A program made the translations under genes and the position numbers. This document shows positions 10,062 to 18,037 of a stretch of 64,000 bases of DNA, piece after piece (position 1 is the stretch's first letter; each line of letters opens with the position of its first letter). Origin of the DNA: Bradyrhizobiaceae bacterium Ga0074131. GTDB taxonomy: Bacteria; Pseudomonadota; Alphaproteobacteria; Rhizobiales; Xanthobacteraceae. The DNA lies in NCBI GenBank assembly GCA_001464035.1, contig LNEC01000004.1:348953-412952 (forward strand). The letters are read 5' to 3'. Below the pieces are notes generated by a model. It was not told the origin of the DNA and searched no databases. It saw only the letters and a list, made by a program, of their open reading frames with translations.

Positions 10062-11568
10062 CACCGGGATAGCCTCGAGCGGAGCGTCGCACCGGTTTCT
10101 GACGTTCCGGTCAGAAGGTCGGCTCTATGCCCTTCCCGCCGCCCTGATCGCGGAAGTCATTCGGGTTCCGGCGATCGCCCGGGTGCCGCAAGCACCGAAA
10201 AGCCTGCTGGGGTTGGTCAACCTTCGAGGTTCGGTCATCCCGGTTGCGAGCATGCGATCGGTGCTCGGGAGATCGGAGGCGGCCAGCAGCCCGGCCTCCC
10301 GCTTAATTGTACTGGGCGGCTCTGCCCCCGTAGCGCTCGCCGTCGACGAAGTCGCGGCGCTGGTAAACATCGATCCGGCAAGAGTCAGCGCGTCGGATGC
10401 TGAACTGGCGGCGGAGACCGGCGAGCAGCTAACCGGGGTGTTTCAGCTCGATACCCAGGTCGCCAAGATACTCGATATAGAAAGACTGCTACGGCAGGCG
10501 TTTACGTTTGAGCCCTCAAATCGGCAGAGTAAGGCTATCGCCGAGCGCCCCGCCCGTACGAAGCAGGCCGAAGAAGCCGGGCAGCGTCTGGTAACGTTCG
10601 AGGTGGCGGGCCAGGAGTATGCGCTCGACCTCGATGTCGTCCGGGAAATCGTGCCCGCGCCGGAGACAACGACATCCATCCCAGGCAGTGACGACGCAGT
10701 ACGTGGCATAATCGCCTATCGAGGTGGATTGTTGCCGTTGTTGGCCTTGCGCGCGCTCCTCGGTCTACCCGCAGGAAGCCCCTCGCGCGAGAAAATTTTG
10801 GTCACACTCATTGCCGGTGTACAGGTCGGGCTGATCGCCGAAGGCACACGTGCAATCTTTTCGGTCGATCCCGAACTGGTCGAAGCCACACCGGCCGTGC
10901 TCAATGCTCGCGCCGGTGGCGAAACCCAGATCAAGGCCATCTACCGTGCAGGCAACGGCAGGCTGGTTTCGATCCTCGCGCCTGAGCAGATGTTTCGGGA
11001 AGATGTCATGCAACGATTGGCAAAGAGTTTCGGAGCGAATTCGGCAAAGACGGCCGAAGGGCCTCAGGACACTCAGAAACAGGATCTGAGATTTCTTGTT
11101 TTTTGTTTGAATGGGGACGAGTTTGCCTTGCCGATCGACTCGGTGGAAGAAGTGGCGCGGGTGCCCGATCAGATTACCCGGTTGCCAAAGACACCAAAAT
11201 TCCTTGAAGGAGTCGTCAATTTGCGGGGCGAGATATTGCCCGTCGTGGATCAACGGCGACGGTTCGACATGCCGGCCCGAGAGGGAAAGGCCGATCCGCG
11301 TCTAGTAGTAGTACGAGCGGAACGCCACCGGGCCGGCCTTATCGTAGACAGCGTCTCGGAGGTTCTTCGTTGCAGCTCCAACGCGCTTCAGCCGGCGCCC
11401 GACTTGACAGGGGAAGCCTTGTCTCTCGTGCGCTCCGTGATCAATCTTGAGTCCGTAGGACGCATGATCTTGTTGCTCGATCCTGCAGAGTTACTGAGCC
11501 GGGCCGAGCAGGGATTGCTAGACACCTTCGCCCGGAATATGCGCGACAAGAAGTCCCTACAGGCGTGA
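10054..11568 (+). CDS. Scaffold protein with three CheW domains
   Basis: CheW domains couple receptors to CheA. This 504-residue protein has three in a row, about residues 8-150, 175-312 and 345-490. Each has the family pattern: an opening beta strand ([42 protein letters not shown]) and a later [22 protein letters not shown] or [12 protein letters not shown]. Single-domain CheW is the rule and three-domain versions are rare. The start ATG overlaps the end of the receptor gene, and the stop TGA overlaps the GTG of cheB, so translation is probably coupled. The middle copy is the most diverged. A triple scaffold would be expected to enlarge or cross-link the receptor-kinase array. Confidence 0.9.
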   Translation: MADTGIASSGASHRFLTFRSEGRLYALPAALIAEVIRVPAIARVPQAPKSLLGLVNLRGSVIPVASMRSVLGRSEAASSPASRLIVLGGSAPVALAVDEVAALVNIDPARVSASDAELAAETGEQLTGVFQLDTQVAKILDIERLLRQAFTFEPSNRQSKAIAERPARTKQAEEAGQRLVTFEVAGQEYALDLDVVREIVPAPETTTSIPGSDDAVRGIIAYRGGLLPLLALRALLGLPAGSPSREKILVTLIAGVQVGLIAEGTRAIFSVDPELVEATPAVLNARAGGETQIKAIYRAGNGRLVSILAPEQMFREDVMQRLAKSFGANSAKTAEGPQDTQKQDLRFLVFCLNGDEFALPIDSVEEVARVPDQITRLPKTPKFLEGVVNLRGEILPVVDQRRRFDMPAREGKADPRLVVVRAERHRAGLIVDSVSEVLRCSSNALQPAPDLTGEALSLVRSVINLESVGRMILLLDPAELLSRAEQGLLDTFARNMRDKKSLQA

Positions 11569-12644
11569 ATGTGATCAAGGTCTTGGTGGTCGACGACTCC
11601 GCTCTCGTCCGGAAACTGATCGGTCAGGTATTCTCCACTCAGCCCGATTTCGAGGTTCAATTCGCTCGCAATGGGCTTGAGGCGCTGGCTGCCATCACGG
11701 AGTTTGACCCGAACGTCGTTACCCTCGATGTGCACATGCCTGAAATGGATGGGCTGGCCTGCCTTGATAGGATCATGATCCAGCATCCCTGCCCGGTGGT
11801 GATGGTATCGTCAATGACCGACGACGGCGCCGAGGCGACGTTGGAAGCGCTGCGGCTTGGCGCCGTGGACTTTGTCGCCAAGCCAACCGGCGCGGTGTCG
11901 CTTCGAATCAATGAGCTGGCACCCGAACTCATCGGGAAAGTTCGAGCTGCAGCCACTGCCAAGCTGAAAACCAGTCTGCGTCTGAGGGAGCGAGTACGTT
12001 TCCGCATGGGAGCCGGCCCCCCGGCGGGGCGAGCGGCCTTGAGCAAGAAGGTGGCGGCGACCGGCGACGGGTTGGTTCTGGTCGGCACCTCTACCGGCGG
12101 ACCCCCAGCGCTGGAGCAACTTCTGACCGGACTTCCGGCGTCATTCCCTTGGCCGGTGCTGATTGCCCAGCACATGCCCGCGAGTTTTACCGGGCAGTTC
12201 GCGCGAAGGCTGGACGCTCTGTGTGCCGTGACGGTGAAAGAGGTCAGCGAGCCCGTGCCCCTGGAGCCAGGCACCGCCTATATCGGGCGTGGCGACGCGG
12301 ATATGATCGTGACACGCCGCGGTGGCGGGCTCGTCGCCATGGCCGCACCGGCCCAACCCGGGTATCCGTGGCACCCGAGCACGGATCGATTGGTGAGGAG
12401 TGCTCTGAACTATATGCCGCCGAAACAGTTGGTCGGTGTGCTGATGACCGGCATGGGCAACGATGGGGCTGAGGCGATGGCGTTGCTGCACGAAAAGGGC
12501 GGAAAGGTCATTGCCGAAGCAGAGGAGACCGCGGTCGTTTGGGGCATGCCCGGGGAATTGGTCAAGCTCAATGGGGCCGATTACATTCTTCCGCTTCCGG
12601 AGATCGCCGAAAACCTCTTAAAGCTGGTGCCCGCGTGCCGCTAA
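11565..12644 (+). CDS. cheB: CheB: receiver-regulated receptor methylesterase/deamidase
   Basis: Removes methyl groups from receptor glutamates when phosphorylated by CheA. Residues 3-120 are a receiver domain with acidic pocket D10-D11 and phospho-acceptor D55 (VVTLDVHMPEMDG). Residues about 165-355 form the esterase domain, with the catalytic Ser in LVGTSTGGPP, His in IAQHMPASFT and Asp in TGMGNDGAEAM. The 359-residue length is standard. The start is a GTG overlapping the TGA of the upstream gene in GTGA. It lies with cheR in the same operon, so this pathway has its own adaptation pair. Confidence 0.95.
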   Translation: MNVIKVLVVDDSALVRKLIGQVFSTQPDFEVQFARNGLEALAAITEFDPNVVTLDVHMPEMDGLACLDRIMIQHPCPVVMVSSMTDDGAEATLEALRLGAVDFVAKPTGAVSLRINELAPELIGKVRAAATAKLKTSLRLRERVRFRMGAGPPAGRAALSKKVAATGDGLVLVGTSTGGPPALEQLLTGLPASFPWPVLIAQHMPASFTGQFARRLDALCAVTVKEVSEPVPLEPGTAYIGRGDADMIVTRRGGGLVAMAAPAQPGYPWHPSTDRLVRSALNYMPPKQLVGVLMTGMGNDGAEAMALLHEKGGKVIAEAEETAVVWGMPGELVKLNGADYILPLPEIAENLLKLVPACR

Positions 12645-13246
12645 TCCGAAGCACACCTACAAGGCCAATGGCGCCGGAGGCGGACGTCGCAACGATTGCA
12701 CGCGACCTTCAGCACGGCACGGACGACCAGCGCTGGGATGCCGCCCGGGCGGCGGCAGACCTTCCCGGTGGGTTTGAGCTTTTGCGCGGCGCTATATCAG
12801 GCGAACGCGACCAGCGCGTGCGGGAAGCCATATTGACAAGCCTGGCCCGGATCGGAACGCCTGAAAGTGCCGCAGCGATTATGCCAGATCTCCGCTCCGA
12901 CGACTCAAGCATCCGGACGGCAGCTCTCGATGCGCTACGCTCCATGCCGGAAGCTACTGCCCGGCATCTTCCCGCCCTGCTGCATGACGCCGACCCAGAT
13001 GTCCGCCTTCTGGCATGCGAGTTGGTTCGCACCCAGCCGCCTATCGGCGCGGGACAGTTGTTGGGCGATTTGCTCGCAAACGAGCGCGAGGCAAATGTAT
13101 GCGCTGCGGCCATAGAGGTGCTTGCAGAGGCCGGCGGCCCTGAATTGCTGCCGCTGCTGGCCCAATGCGCTGCCCGCTTTCCTGACGATCCGTTTCTGGC
13201 TTTCGCCGTTCGCATTGCGGGCGAACGCCTCGGCGCGCAGCGCTGA
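12635..13246 (+). CDS. HEAT-repeat protein of the chemosensory operon
   Basis: About 203 residues made of alpha-helical HEAT/PBS-lyase-like repeats. At least four units are visible, for example DQRWDAARAAADLPGGFELL, DQRVREAILTSLARIGTPES, DSSIRTAALDALRSM and DPDVRLLACELVR. The GTG at 12635 overlaps the end of cheB by ten bases. An ATG at 12668 is the alternative start. HEAT proteins act as protein-binding scaffolds. Placed between cheB and cheR, it probably tunes adaptation or localises one of the enzymes, but that role is inferred from position only. Confidence 0.8.
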   Translation: MPLIRSTPTRPMAPEADVATIARDLQHGTDDQRWDAARAAADLPGGFELLRGAISGERDQRVREAILTSLARIGTPESAAAIMPDLRSDDSSIRTAALDALRSMPEATARHLPALLHDADPDVRLLACELVRTQPPIGAGQLLGDLLANEREANVCAAAIEVLAEAGGPELLPLLAQCAARFPDDPFLAFAVRIAGERLGAQR

Positions 13247-13249
13247 TCC

Positions 13250-14098
13250 GTGGCTGACACCTTAATCGCCAGCGAGGAGGAATTTCGTAGACTGGCGGAA
13301 TTTCTCTATCGCCGAACCGGAATGGTTTTCACCGAGGCCAAGCGCTACTTCGTCGAACGGCGGATCATGGAGCGAATGGCGGCTACCTCAACCCTCCGGT
13401 TTTCGGATTACTTCGCCCATCTTCGCGACGAAACCCGGGGTGAAGTCGAGCAACTGATCAACGCCTTCACAGTCAACGAAACCTATTTCTACCGCGAAGA
13501 TCATCAGCTCGAATGCCTAAGCAAGGATCTGTTACGCGAACGGGCCTCGGTCAAGTCGCCGGGCGATACCATCCGGATCTGGTCGGCGCCCTGCTCGACA
13601 GGGGAAGAGCCATACTCAATTGCCATCTGGTTGCTGGAGAACTGGGCGCAGGTCGATGCCTACAACATCGAGATTGTCGGCTCAGATATCGATACGCGGG
13701 TGCTGGAAGCGGCCGCAGACGGCGTGTTCGGAAAGCGGGCGTTGATGCGGTTATCGCCGGAATTGATCGGCCGCTATTTTCACGCGCTCGACGACGAGCG
13801 TTGGCAAATCCTTGACGATCTCCGGCTGTCGGTTCGATATTCCCGGGTCAATCTTATTGAATCCAGGGAAACGCGGATCGAAGGCAAGTTCGACGTGATC
13901 TTCTGCCGCAACGTACTGATCTACTTTGACGACGAGTCCCGGCGCGTGGCTGCGGAGAATCTTTATGACAGTCTTCTACCCGGCGGATACATTTGCCTGG
14001 GCCATACGGAATCCATGAGTCGCATTTCACCTTTATTTGACGTTTGCCGGTTTTCCGATGCTATCGTCTATCGAAGGCCCCAGGAGAAGAAACCGTGA
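13250..14098 (+). CDS. cheR: CheR: SAM-dependent receptor methyltransferase
   Basis: Methylates glutamates on the receptor using S-adenosylmethionine, opposing CheB. The 282-residue chain has an N-terminal helical domain (residues 5-75) and a Rossmann methyltransferase domain. That domain carries IWSAPCSTGEEPYSIA (SAM-binding loop), GSDIDTRVLEAA and FDVIFCRNVLIYFDD. The GTG at 13250 lies three bases after the HEAT gene stop. Its TGA overlaps the GTG of the following cheY. No C-terminal TPR or pentapeptide tail is present. Confidence 0.95.
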   Translation: MADTLIASEEEFRRLAEFLYRRTGMVFTEAKRYFVERRIMERMAATSTLRFSDYFAHLRDETRGEVEQLINAFTVNETYFYREDHQLECLSKDLLRERASVKSPGDTIRIWSAPCSTGEEPYSIAIWLLENWAQVDAYNIEIVGSDIDTRVLEAAADGVFGKRALMRLSPELIGRYFHALDDERWQILDDLRLSVRYSRVNLIESRETRIEGKFDVIFCRNVLIYFDDESRRVAAENLYDSLLPGGYICLGHTESMSRISPLFDVCRFSDAIVYRRPQEKKP

Positions 14099-14484
14099 CA
14101 GGTGCAAAGGCGAAGCGCATCCTTATTGTGGACGACGCGGCGCTGGTCCGAGCTTATTACCGTCAGGCTCTCGAAAGTGCAGGCTACAGCATCGACGAAG
14201 CATTAAATGGGCTGGAAGCCCTCGAGAAGGTTCTGTTGCATTCGTTCGATCTGCTGATCGTCGATGTGAACATGCCGCAAATGGATGGGATGACTTTTCT
14301 CCGGGCTTTGCGGCAAAAGGAGCTGCCGTTGTCGTCTATTCCGGTCCTGGTGACGAGTTCGGAAGCCGGACCACAGGACATGGTCGCCGCCAGGGCTGCG
14401 GGCGCAAATTACTATTCGATCAAGCCGCTCAAGCAGGAGGCGTTGACGGAACTGGTTGGCATGCTGTGCGGTGCCACGGCATGA
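14095..14484 (+). CDS. Single-domain response regulator (CheY-like)
   Basis: A 129-residue receiver domain and nothing else. It has the acidic pair in ILIVDDAALVR, the phospho-acceptor Asp in LLIVDVNMPQMDG, the conserved Ser of VTSSE, and the Lys of IKPLKQE. The GTG start overlaps the cheR stop as GTGA, and the stop overlaps the cheA ATG as ATGA. An open frame 17 codons longer exists but would run far into cheR. It is the likely direct output or phosphate sink of the CheA encoded next. Confidence 0.9.
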   Translation: MTGAKAKRILIVDDAALVRAYYRQALESAGYSIDEALNGLEALEKVLLHSFDLLIVDVNMPQMDGMTFLRALRQKELPLSSIPVLVTSSEAGPQDMVAARAAGANYYSIKPLKQEALTELVGMLCGATA

Positions 14485-16691
14485 ACGAGTTCATCGAACA
14501 ATTCTTGCTGGAGGCGCGGGAGCTGATCGCGCAGGGGACAGGCGACTTACTCGTGCTGGAGCGGTCGGCCGACGATCAAAGCAAGATCGACAGTGTATTT
14601 CGGGCGTTTCACACGTTGAAGGGTGCGGCCGGAATTGTTGAATTCGAGCCAATGGCGCGCGCGCTTCATGCGGCTGAAAGCGTGCTTTCCGATTTCCGCA
14701 CGTCGGATGAGTTGATCTCACCTGCGATTATCGACCAATGCCTTTCGTGCCTCGATCAGGTGACGCGCTGGCTGGACGTCATGCAGGCAACAGGCGAAGC
14801 GCCGGCGGATGCCGGTCCTGCGGCCGATGCCATCGTGCAGAGTTTTGCCCTGCCGAAGGGTCCAGCACCCAATTCGGACGCCGCACTGCCAGCAGGCGAC
14901 TGGTTGGCCGAACTGCGGGGCCGCAGGCCCGATGCATGGTCGGAAGCGCAAACCGCGTTGCGCTATGTGCCGGATGCGGACGCGTTTTTTAAGGGAGAAG
15001 ACCCGCTGGCGCGCGTCGAAAAACTGCCTGACCTGACGGGCGTCGAGCTGGCGATGCGCGAACCGCTCCAAGCATTCGGTGCCATCAATCCGTTCACGTG
15101 TTCGATCGAGATTACTGCACTGAGCGGTGCCGACACCGAAACAATCAAGCAAATGCTCAGCGACCTTGGCAACGGGGTCGAGGTCATCGCGATAGATTCG
15201 CCGCGTCGCTCTAACTCCGCTTCGGAATTATCAGCGCTGGCGCGCTCCATCCTCGATGCCCAAGTCCTGCTTCTGCGCGAGTCGGAAGAGGCTGGGCTTG
15301 CTGGCCGTATCATGGCGGCTGGACGCGTCTCCATGAACGTGCTTCGGCGGACCGGTCTCTTCGCAGCAGCGAGCGCAGTCGAGACGGCGCTGGGCGGCGT
15401 ACTAGCGAGCCAGGCCGATGCCATCATCGGGATTATCGAAGATGCGCTCCTGGAAGAGCCATCCCAACTTTCGCCGGCGCAGGCGCAGGCTGAACAGGCA
15501 CGCCTGCCGCTTGCAATCGCTGCCCGGGTGTTGCGCGTGGATACCGCCCGGATCGACGAATTGGTGAATCTGACCGGCGAATTGACGGTGGTAAAAAATG
15601 CGCTTGGTCATCTGGCCGCCCTCGCGCAGGGCGGGTTGGATCAGGATGCCATCACCGCCGGCTTGCGCCAGCGACACGCTCAGCTGGATCGTCTCGTCGG
15701 GGAGGTGCAGCGGGCAGTGCTTCGCATCCGGGTGCTGCCAATGCGGCAGACTTTTGAGCGCTTTCCGCGGCTGGTGCGGGAAATTGCGGCCGGCGTGGGA
15801 AAGCCGGTCACATTCGACATCGAAGGCGACGAAACCGAAGCCGATAAGGCCATCGTTGAATCGCTGTTCGAGCCCTTGCTCCATGTGCTTCGAAACGCGG
15901 TCGATCATGGCATAGAGAACCCTCAGCGCCGCGCCGCGAGCGGCAAGCCTCCCGCGGGGGCCATTGTCCTGCGGGCTTCCCGGCACCTCGATACGGTCAT
16001 CGTCGAGGTCGCGGACGACGGGGCCGGCGTTGACACCGCTCGGGTCCGGGAAGTGGCCGCGACGAGGGCAATCCGCCCGCCGGAGGCATTAGCGACGATG
16101 GGCGATGGCGAGATTATCGATCTGATCTTCGCACCTGGTTTTTCGACCGCAACGCAAGTCACCGGTCTTTCAGGACGAGGCGTCGGCATGGATGCGGTCC
16201 GAAATTCCGTGGAGCGGCTGGGCGGAAGGGTTGCGATTGAAAGCCGGCCTGGCCAGGGAACGACTATTCGCCTGACCTTACCCTTTACGGTCATGATGAC
16301 TCGGGTCATGACGATCGAGGCGGCTGGGCAAGTTTTCGGCCTGCCGCTGGACATGGTGGTGGAGACAGCGATCATTCCGCGGGACCAGATCGTTCCGATC
16401 GGACGGGCGACCGCCTTCGCGTGGCGCGACAAAACCGTTCCTTTGGTGCATCTCGCTGAAACCCTTGGCCTTGCTGGGGAGAAGGACCAATCTCGTGCCG
16501 CACGGGTCGTGATCACGTCTTTCCAAGGTCAATTCGGCGCGCTGGAGGTCGATCGCCTAGGGGAGCGCATGGATGTCATGCTGAAGCCCATGGACGGGCT
16601 TCTCGGTCGGTTGACTGGTGTTTCCGGCACGACGCTGCTCGGCGACGGCCGCGTTCTCATCGTGCTCGACGTACAGGAGCTTTTCAGTTGA
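14481..16691 (+). CDS. cheA: CheA histidine kinase
   Basis: Kinase that links the receptor array to CheB and the CheY-like proteins. Of 736 residues, 1-105 form the HPt domain with phospho-accepting H44 in AFHTLKGAAGI. A linker with a P2-like region follows, then the dimerisation helices (VDTARIDELVNLTGELTVVK). The ATP-binding domain has the N box in LLHVLRNAVDHGIE, and the G boxes are VADDGAGVD and GRGVGMDAV. A C-terminal CheW-like domain covers about residues 600-735. All key residues are present, so it should be active. The ATG at 14481 overlaps the preceding cheY by four bases. A longer frame back to 14037 lies inside cheR and is not coding. Confidence 0.95.
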   Translation: MNEFIEQFLLEARELIAQGTGDLLVLERSADDQSKIDSVFRAFHTLKGAAGIVEFEPMARALHAAESVLSDFRTSDELISPAIIDQCLSCLDQVTRWLDVMQATGEAPADAGPAADAIVQSFALPKGPAPNSDAALPAGDWLAELRGRRPDAWSEAQTALRYVPDADAFFKGEDPLARVEKLPDLTGVELAMREPLQAFGAINPFTCSIEITALSGADTETIKQMLSDLGNGVEVIAIDSPRRSNSASELSALARSILDAQVLLLRESEEAGLAGRIMAAGRVSMNVLRRTGLFAAASAVETALGGVLASQADAIIGIIEDALLEEPSQLSPAQAQAEQARLPLAIAARVLRVDTARIDELVNLTGELTVVKNALGHLAALAQGGLDQDAITAGLRQRHAQLDRLVGEVQRAVLRIRVLPMRQTFERFPRLVREIAAGVGKPVTFDIEGDETEADKAIVESLFEPLLHVLRNAVDHGIENPQRRAASGKPPAGAIVLRASRHLDTVIVEVADDGAGVDTARVREVAATRAIRPPEALATMGDGEIIDLIFAPGFSTATQVTGLSGRGVGMDAVRNSVERLGGRVAIESRPGQGTTIRLTLPFTVMMTRVMTIEAAGQVFGLPLDMVVETAIIPRDQIVPIGRATAFAWRDKTVPLVHLAETLGLAGEKDQSRAARVVITSFQGQFGALEVDRLGERMDVMLKPMDGLLGRLTGVSGTTLLGDGRVLIVLDVQELFS

Positions 16692-16936
16692 CGATCAGAA
16701 TGGCCGGTTCCGACATCATCGAACTGGAAGGAAGCTGCTCGCTAGAGGACGCGGAGGTGCTGTTCCAGCACCTTTTGGAGCATGAAGCGGCGGTGGTCGA
16801 TTGGCGCCGATGCAAGGAGGCGCACACGGCCGTCATTCAGGTCCTGCTGGCTTCAAAACGGCCCCTCCATGGGCCTCCCGCCGGGGCATTTCTAGAAAAG
16901 TACATCGAGGCGGCACTCGGAGGCGGCCATAACTGA
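16688..16936 (+). CDS. Small uncharacterised protein of the chemosensory operon
   Basis: An 82-residue protein starting at TTG 16688 (TTGA overlap with cheA) or, if shorter, at ATG 16700. The pattern IIELEGSCSLEDAEVLFQHL then AAVVDWRRCKEAHTAVIQVL resembles half of a STAS-like fold, where a beta strand is followed by helix and strand with a cysteine near the usual phospho-site. I cannot prove STAS membership. Position between cheA and a receiver gene suggests an accessory role in the same pathway. Confidence 0.62.
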   Translation: MTIRMAGSDIIELEGSCSLEDAEVLFQHLLEHEAAVVDWRRCKEAHTAVIQVLLASKRPLHGPPAGAFLEKYIEAALGGGHN

Positions 16937-17009
16937 AAATCGGCCTTTCGCGGCCCGTACAGAGATGCGAATACGGGTTAGTGAGACGCTTCGGGCACCG
17001 GGAAAGTAT

Positions 17010-17393
17010 ATGGCATACAAGCTCTTAATCGTTGATGACAGCAAATTGGCTCGGATGTCCGCGGCCAAGGCATTGAATGCCCTTCATCCCGAGTGGACCC
17101 GTGTTGAAGCGGCTAACGCCGATGAGGCACTTGCCTTGGCCAAAGGTGGATCATTCGACATAGCCCTGCTGGACTTCAACATGCCCGGGCGTGACGGGTT
17201 GGACTTGGCCGCCGCTCTCAGGATGGAAAATCCCACGATGCCGCTCGCCGTGGTCTCTGCCAATCACCAGGATGAGATCGTGGCCCGCGCCAAAGCGATC
17301 GGCGCGGCCTTTCTGCCGAAGCCTCTAACGGAGGCCTCGTTGCGTACCTTCCTTCAAGGTGCCGTCACGCAGCTTGAAGCAGCCAAAACATGA
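17010..17393 (+). CDS. Second single-domain response regulator
   Basis: A 127-residue receiver. It has the acidic pair in LLIVDDSKLARM, phospho-acceptor Asp in IALLDFNMPGRDG, the Ser of VVSAN and the Lys of FLPKPLTE. The ATG at 17010 follows GGGAAAG at good spacing. An ATG 15 codons upstream gives a poor N-terminus. Its stop overlaps the next gene (ATGA), so it is probably co-translated with the CheC-type phosphatase. Confidence 0.88.
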   Translation: MAYKLLIVDDSKLARMSAAKALNALHPEWTRVEAANADEALALAKGGSFDIALLDFNMPGRDGLDLAAALRMENPTMPLAVVSANHQDEIVARAKAIGAAFLPKPLTEASLRTFLQGAVTQLEAAKT

Positions 17394-18034
17394 ATGCAAA
17401 ACCCTTGGAACTGCTGAGCGAGTTGCAAGTCGACGCGTTGACCGAGCTGGTGAATATTGGCGTCAGCAGAGCGGCCGCCAGTCTTCGCGAAATGGTCCAG
17501 GAGCAGGTCCACCTATCCGTTCCGTCGGTGCAGTTGGTGACACGCGGACGCGCCATCGAGATTCTGGCCGAGCGGGAGATCAGCAACCTCGTCGCCGTGC
17601 ACCAGGTGTTCGAAGGCGACATCAGCGGCCGTGCGCTGCTGATCTTTCCGGAACCAAAGAGCCTCGAGCTTGTCCGAGCCATCACCGGTGGCGATCTCCC
17701 GCTCGAGGACATCATCGAACTGGAGCAGGAAGCGCTCGCGGAGACCGGTAATATTCTGCTCAACAGTTGCCTGGCGACGATTGCCAACATGTTGCATCGC
17801 AGTCTGAAGATGTCCTTGCCCGAAGTACTCCGAGGCGATGCACGGACCTTTTTCAGCCTTGCGCCTCCTCCCGAGGCAGGGGATGTCGTTATGTTCCTTT
17901 ACATTAATTTCGAGGTTCGCAAGCGCGACATCAGTGGCTATATCGCCATGATCATGGATCTGCCCTCGCTGACCGCCCTTACTCACCTCCTCGACGAATT
18001 CATTGCACGGACAACGGGCGAACTGGCGCCGTAA
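17390..18034 (+). CDS. cheC: CheC/CheX-type CheY-P phosphatase
   Basis: Dephosphorylates CheY-like proteins. The family signature of an acidic residue and an Asn on one helix occurs twice in the 214 residues. The first is DALTELVNIGVSRAA (residues 14-28) and the second is QEALAETGNILLNSCLATI (near residues 115-133). Two such sites are typical of CheC rather than CheX. It begins inside the stop of the preceding receiver gene and ends three bases before the hybrid kinase start. The neighbouring receivers are its likely substrates. Confidence 0.88.
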   Translation: MNAKPLELLSELQVDALTELVNIGVSRAAASLREMVQEQVHLSVPSVQLVTRGRAIEILAEREISNLVAVHQVFEGDISGRALLIFPEPKSLELVRAITGGDLPLEDIIELEQEALAETGNILLNSCLATIANMLHRSLKMSLPEVLRGDARTFFSLAPPPEAGDVVMFLYINFEVRKRDISGYIAMIMDLPSLTALTHLLDEFIARTTGELAP

Positions 18035-18037
18035 GCC

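Noticed and set aside
14037..14480. Upstream extension of the cheA frame by 148 codons
   Set aside because: It would run through cheR and cheY, and the ATG overlapping the cheY stop is the natural start.
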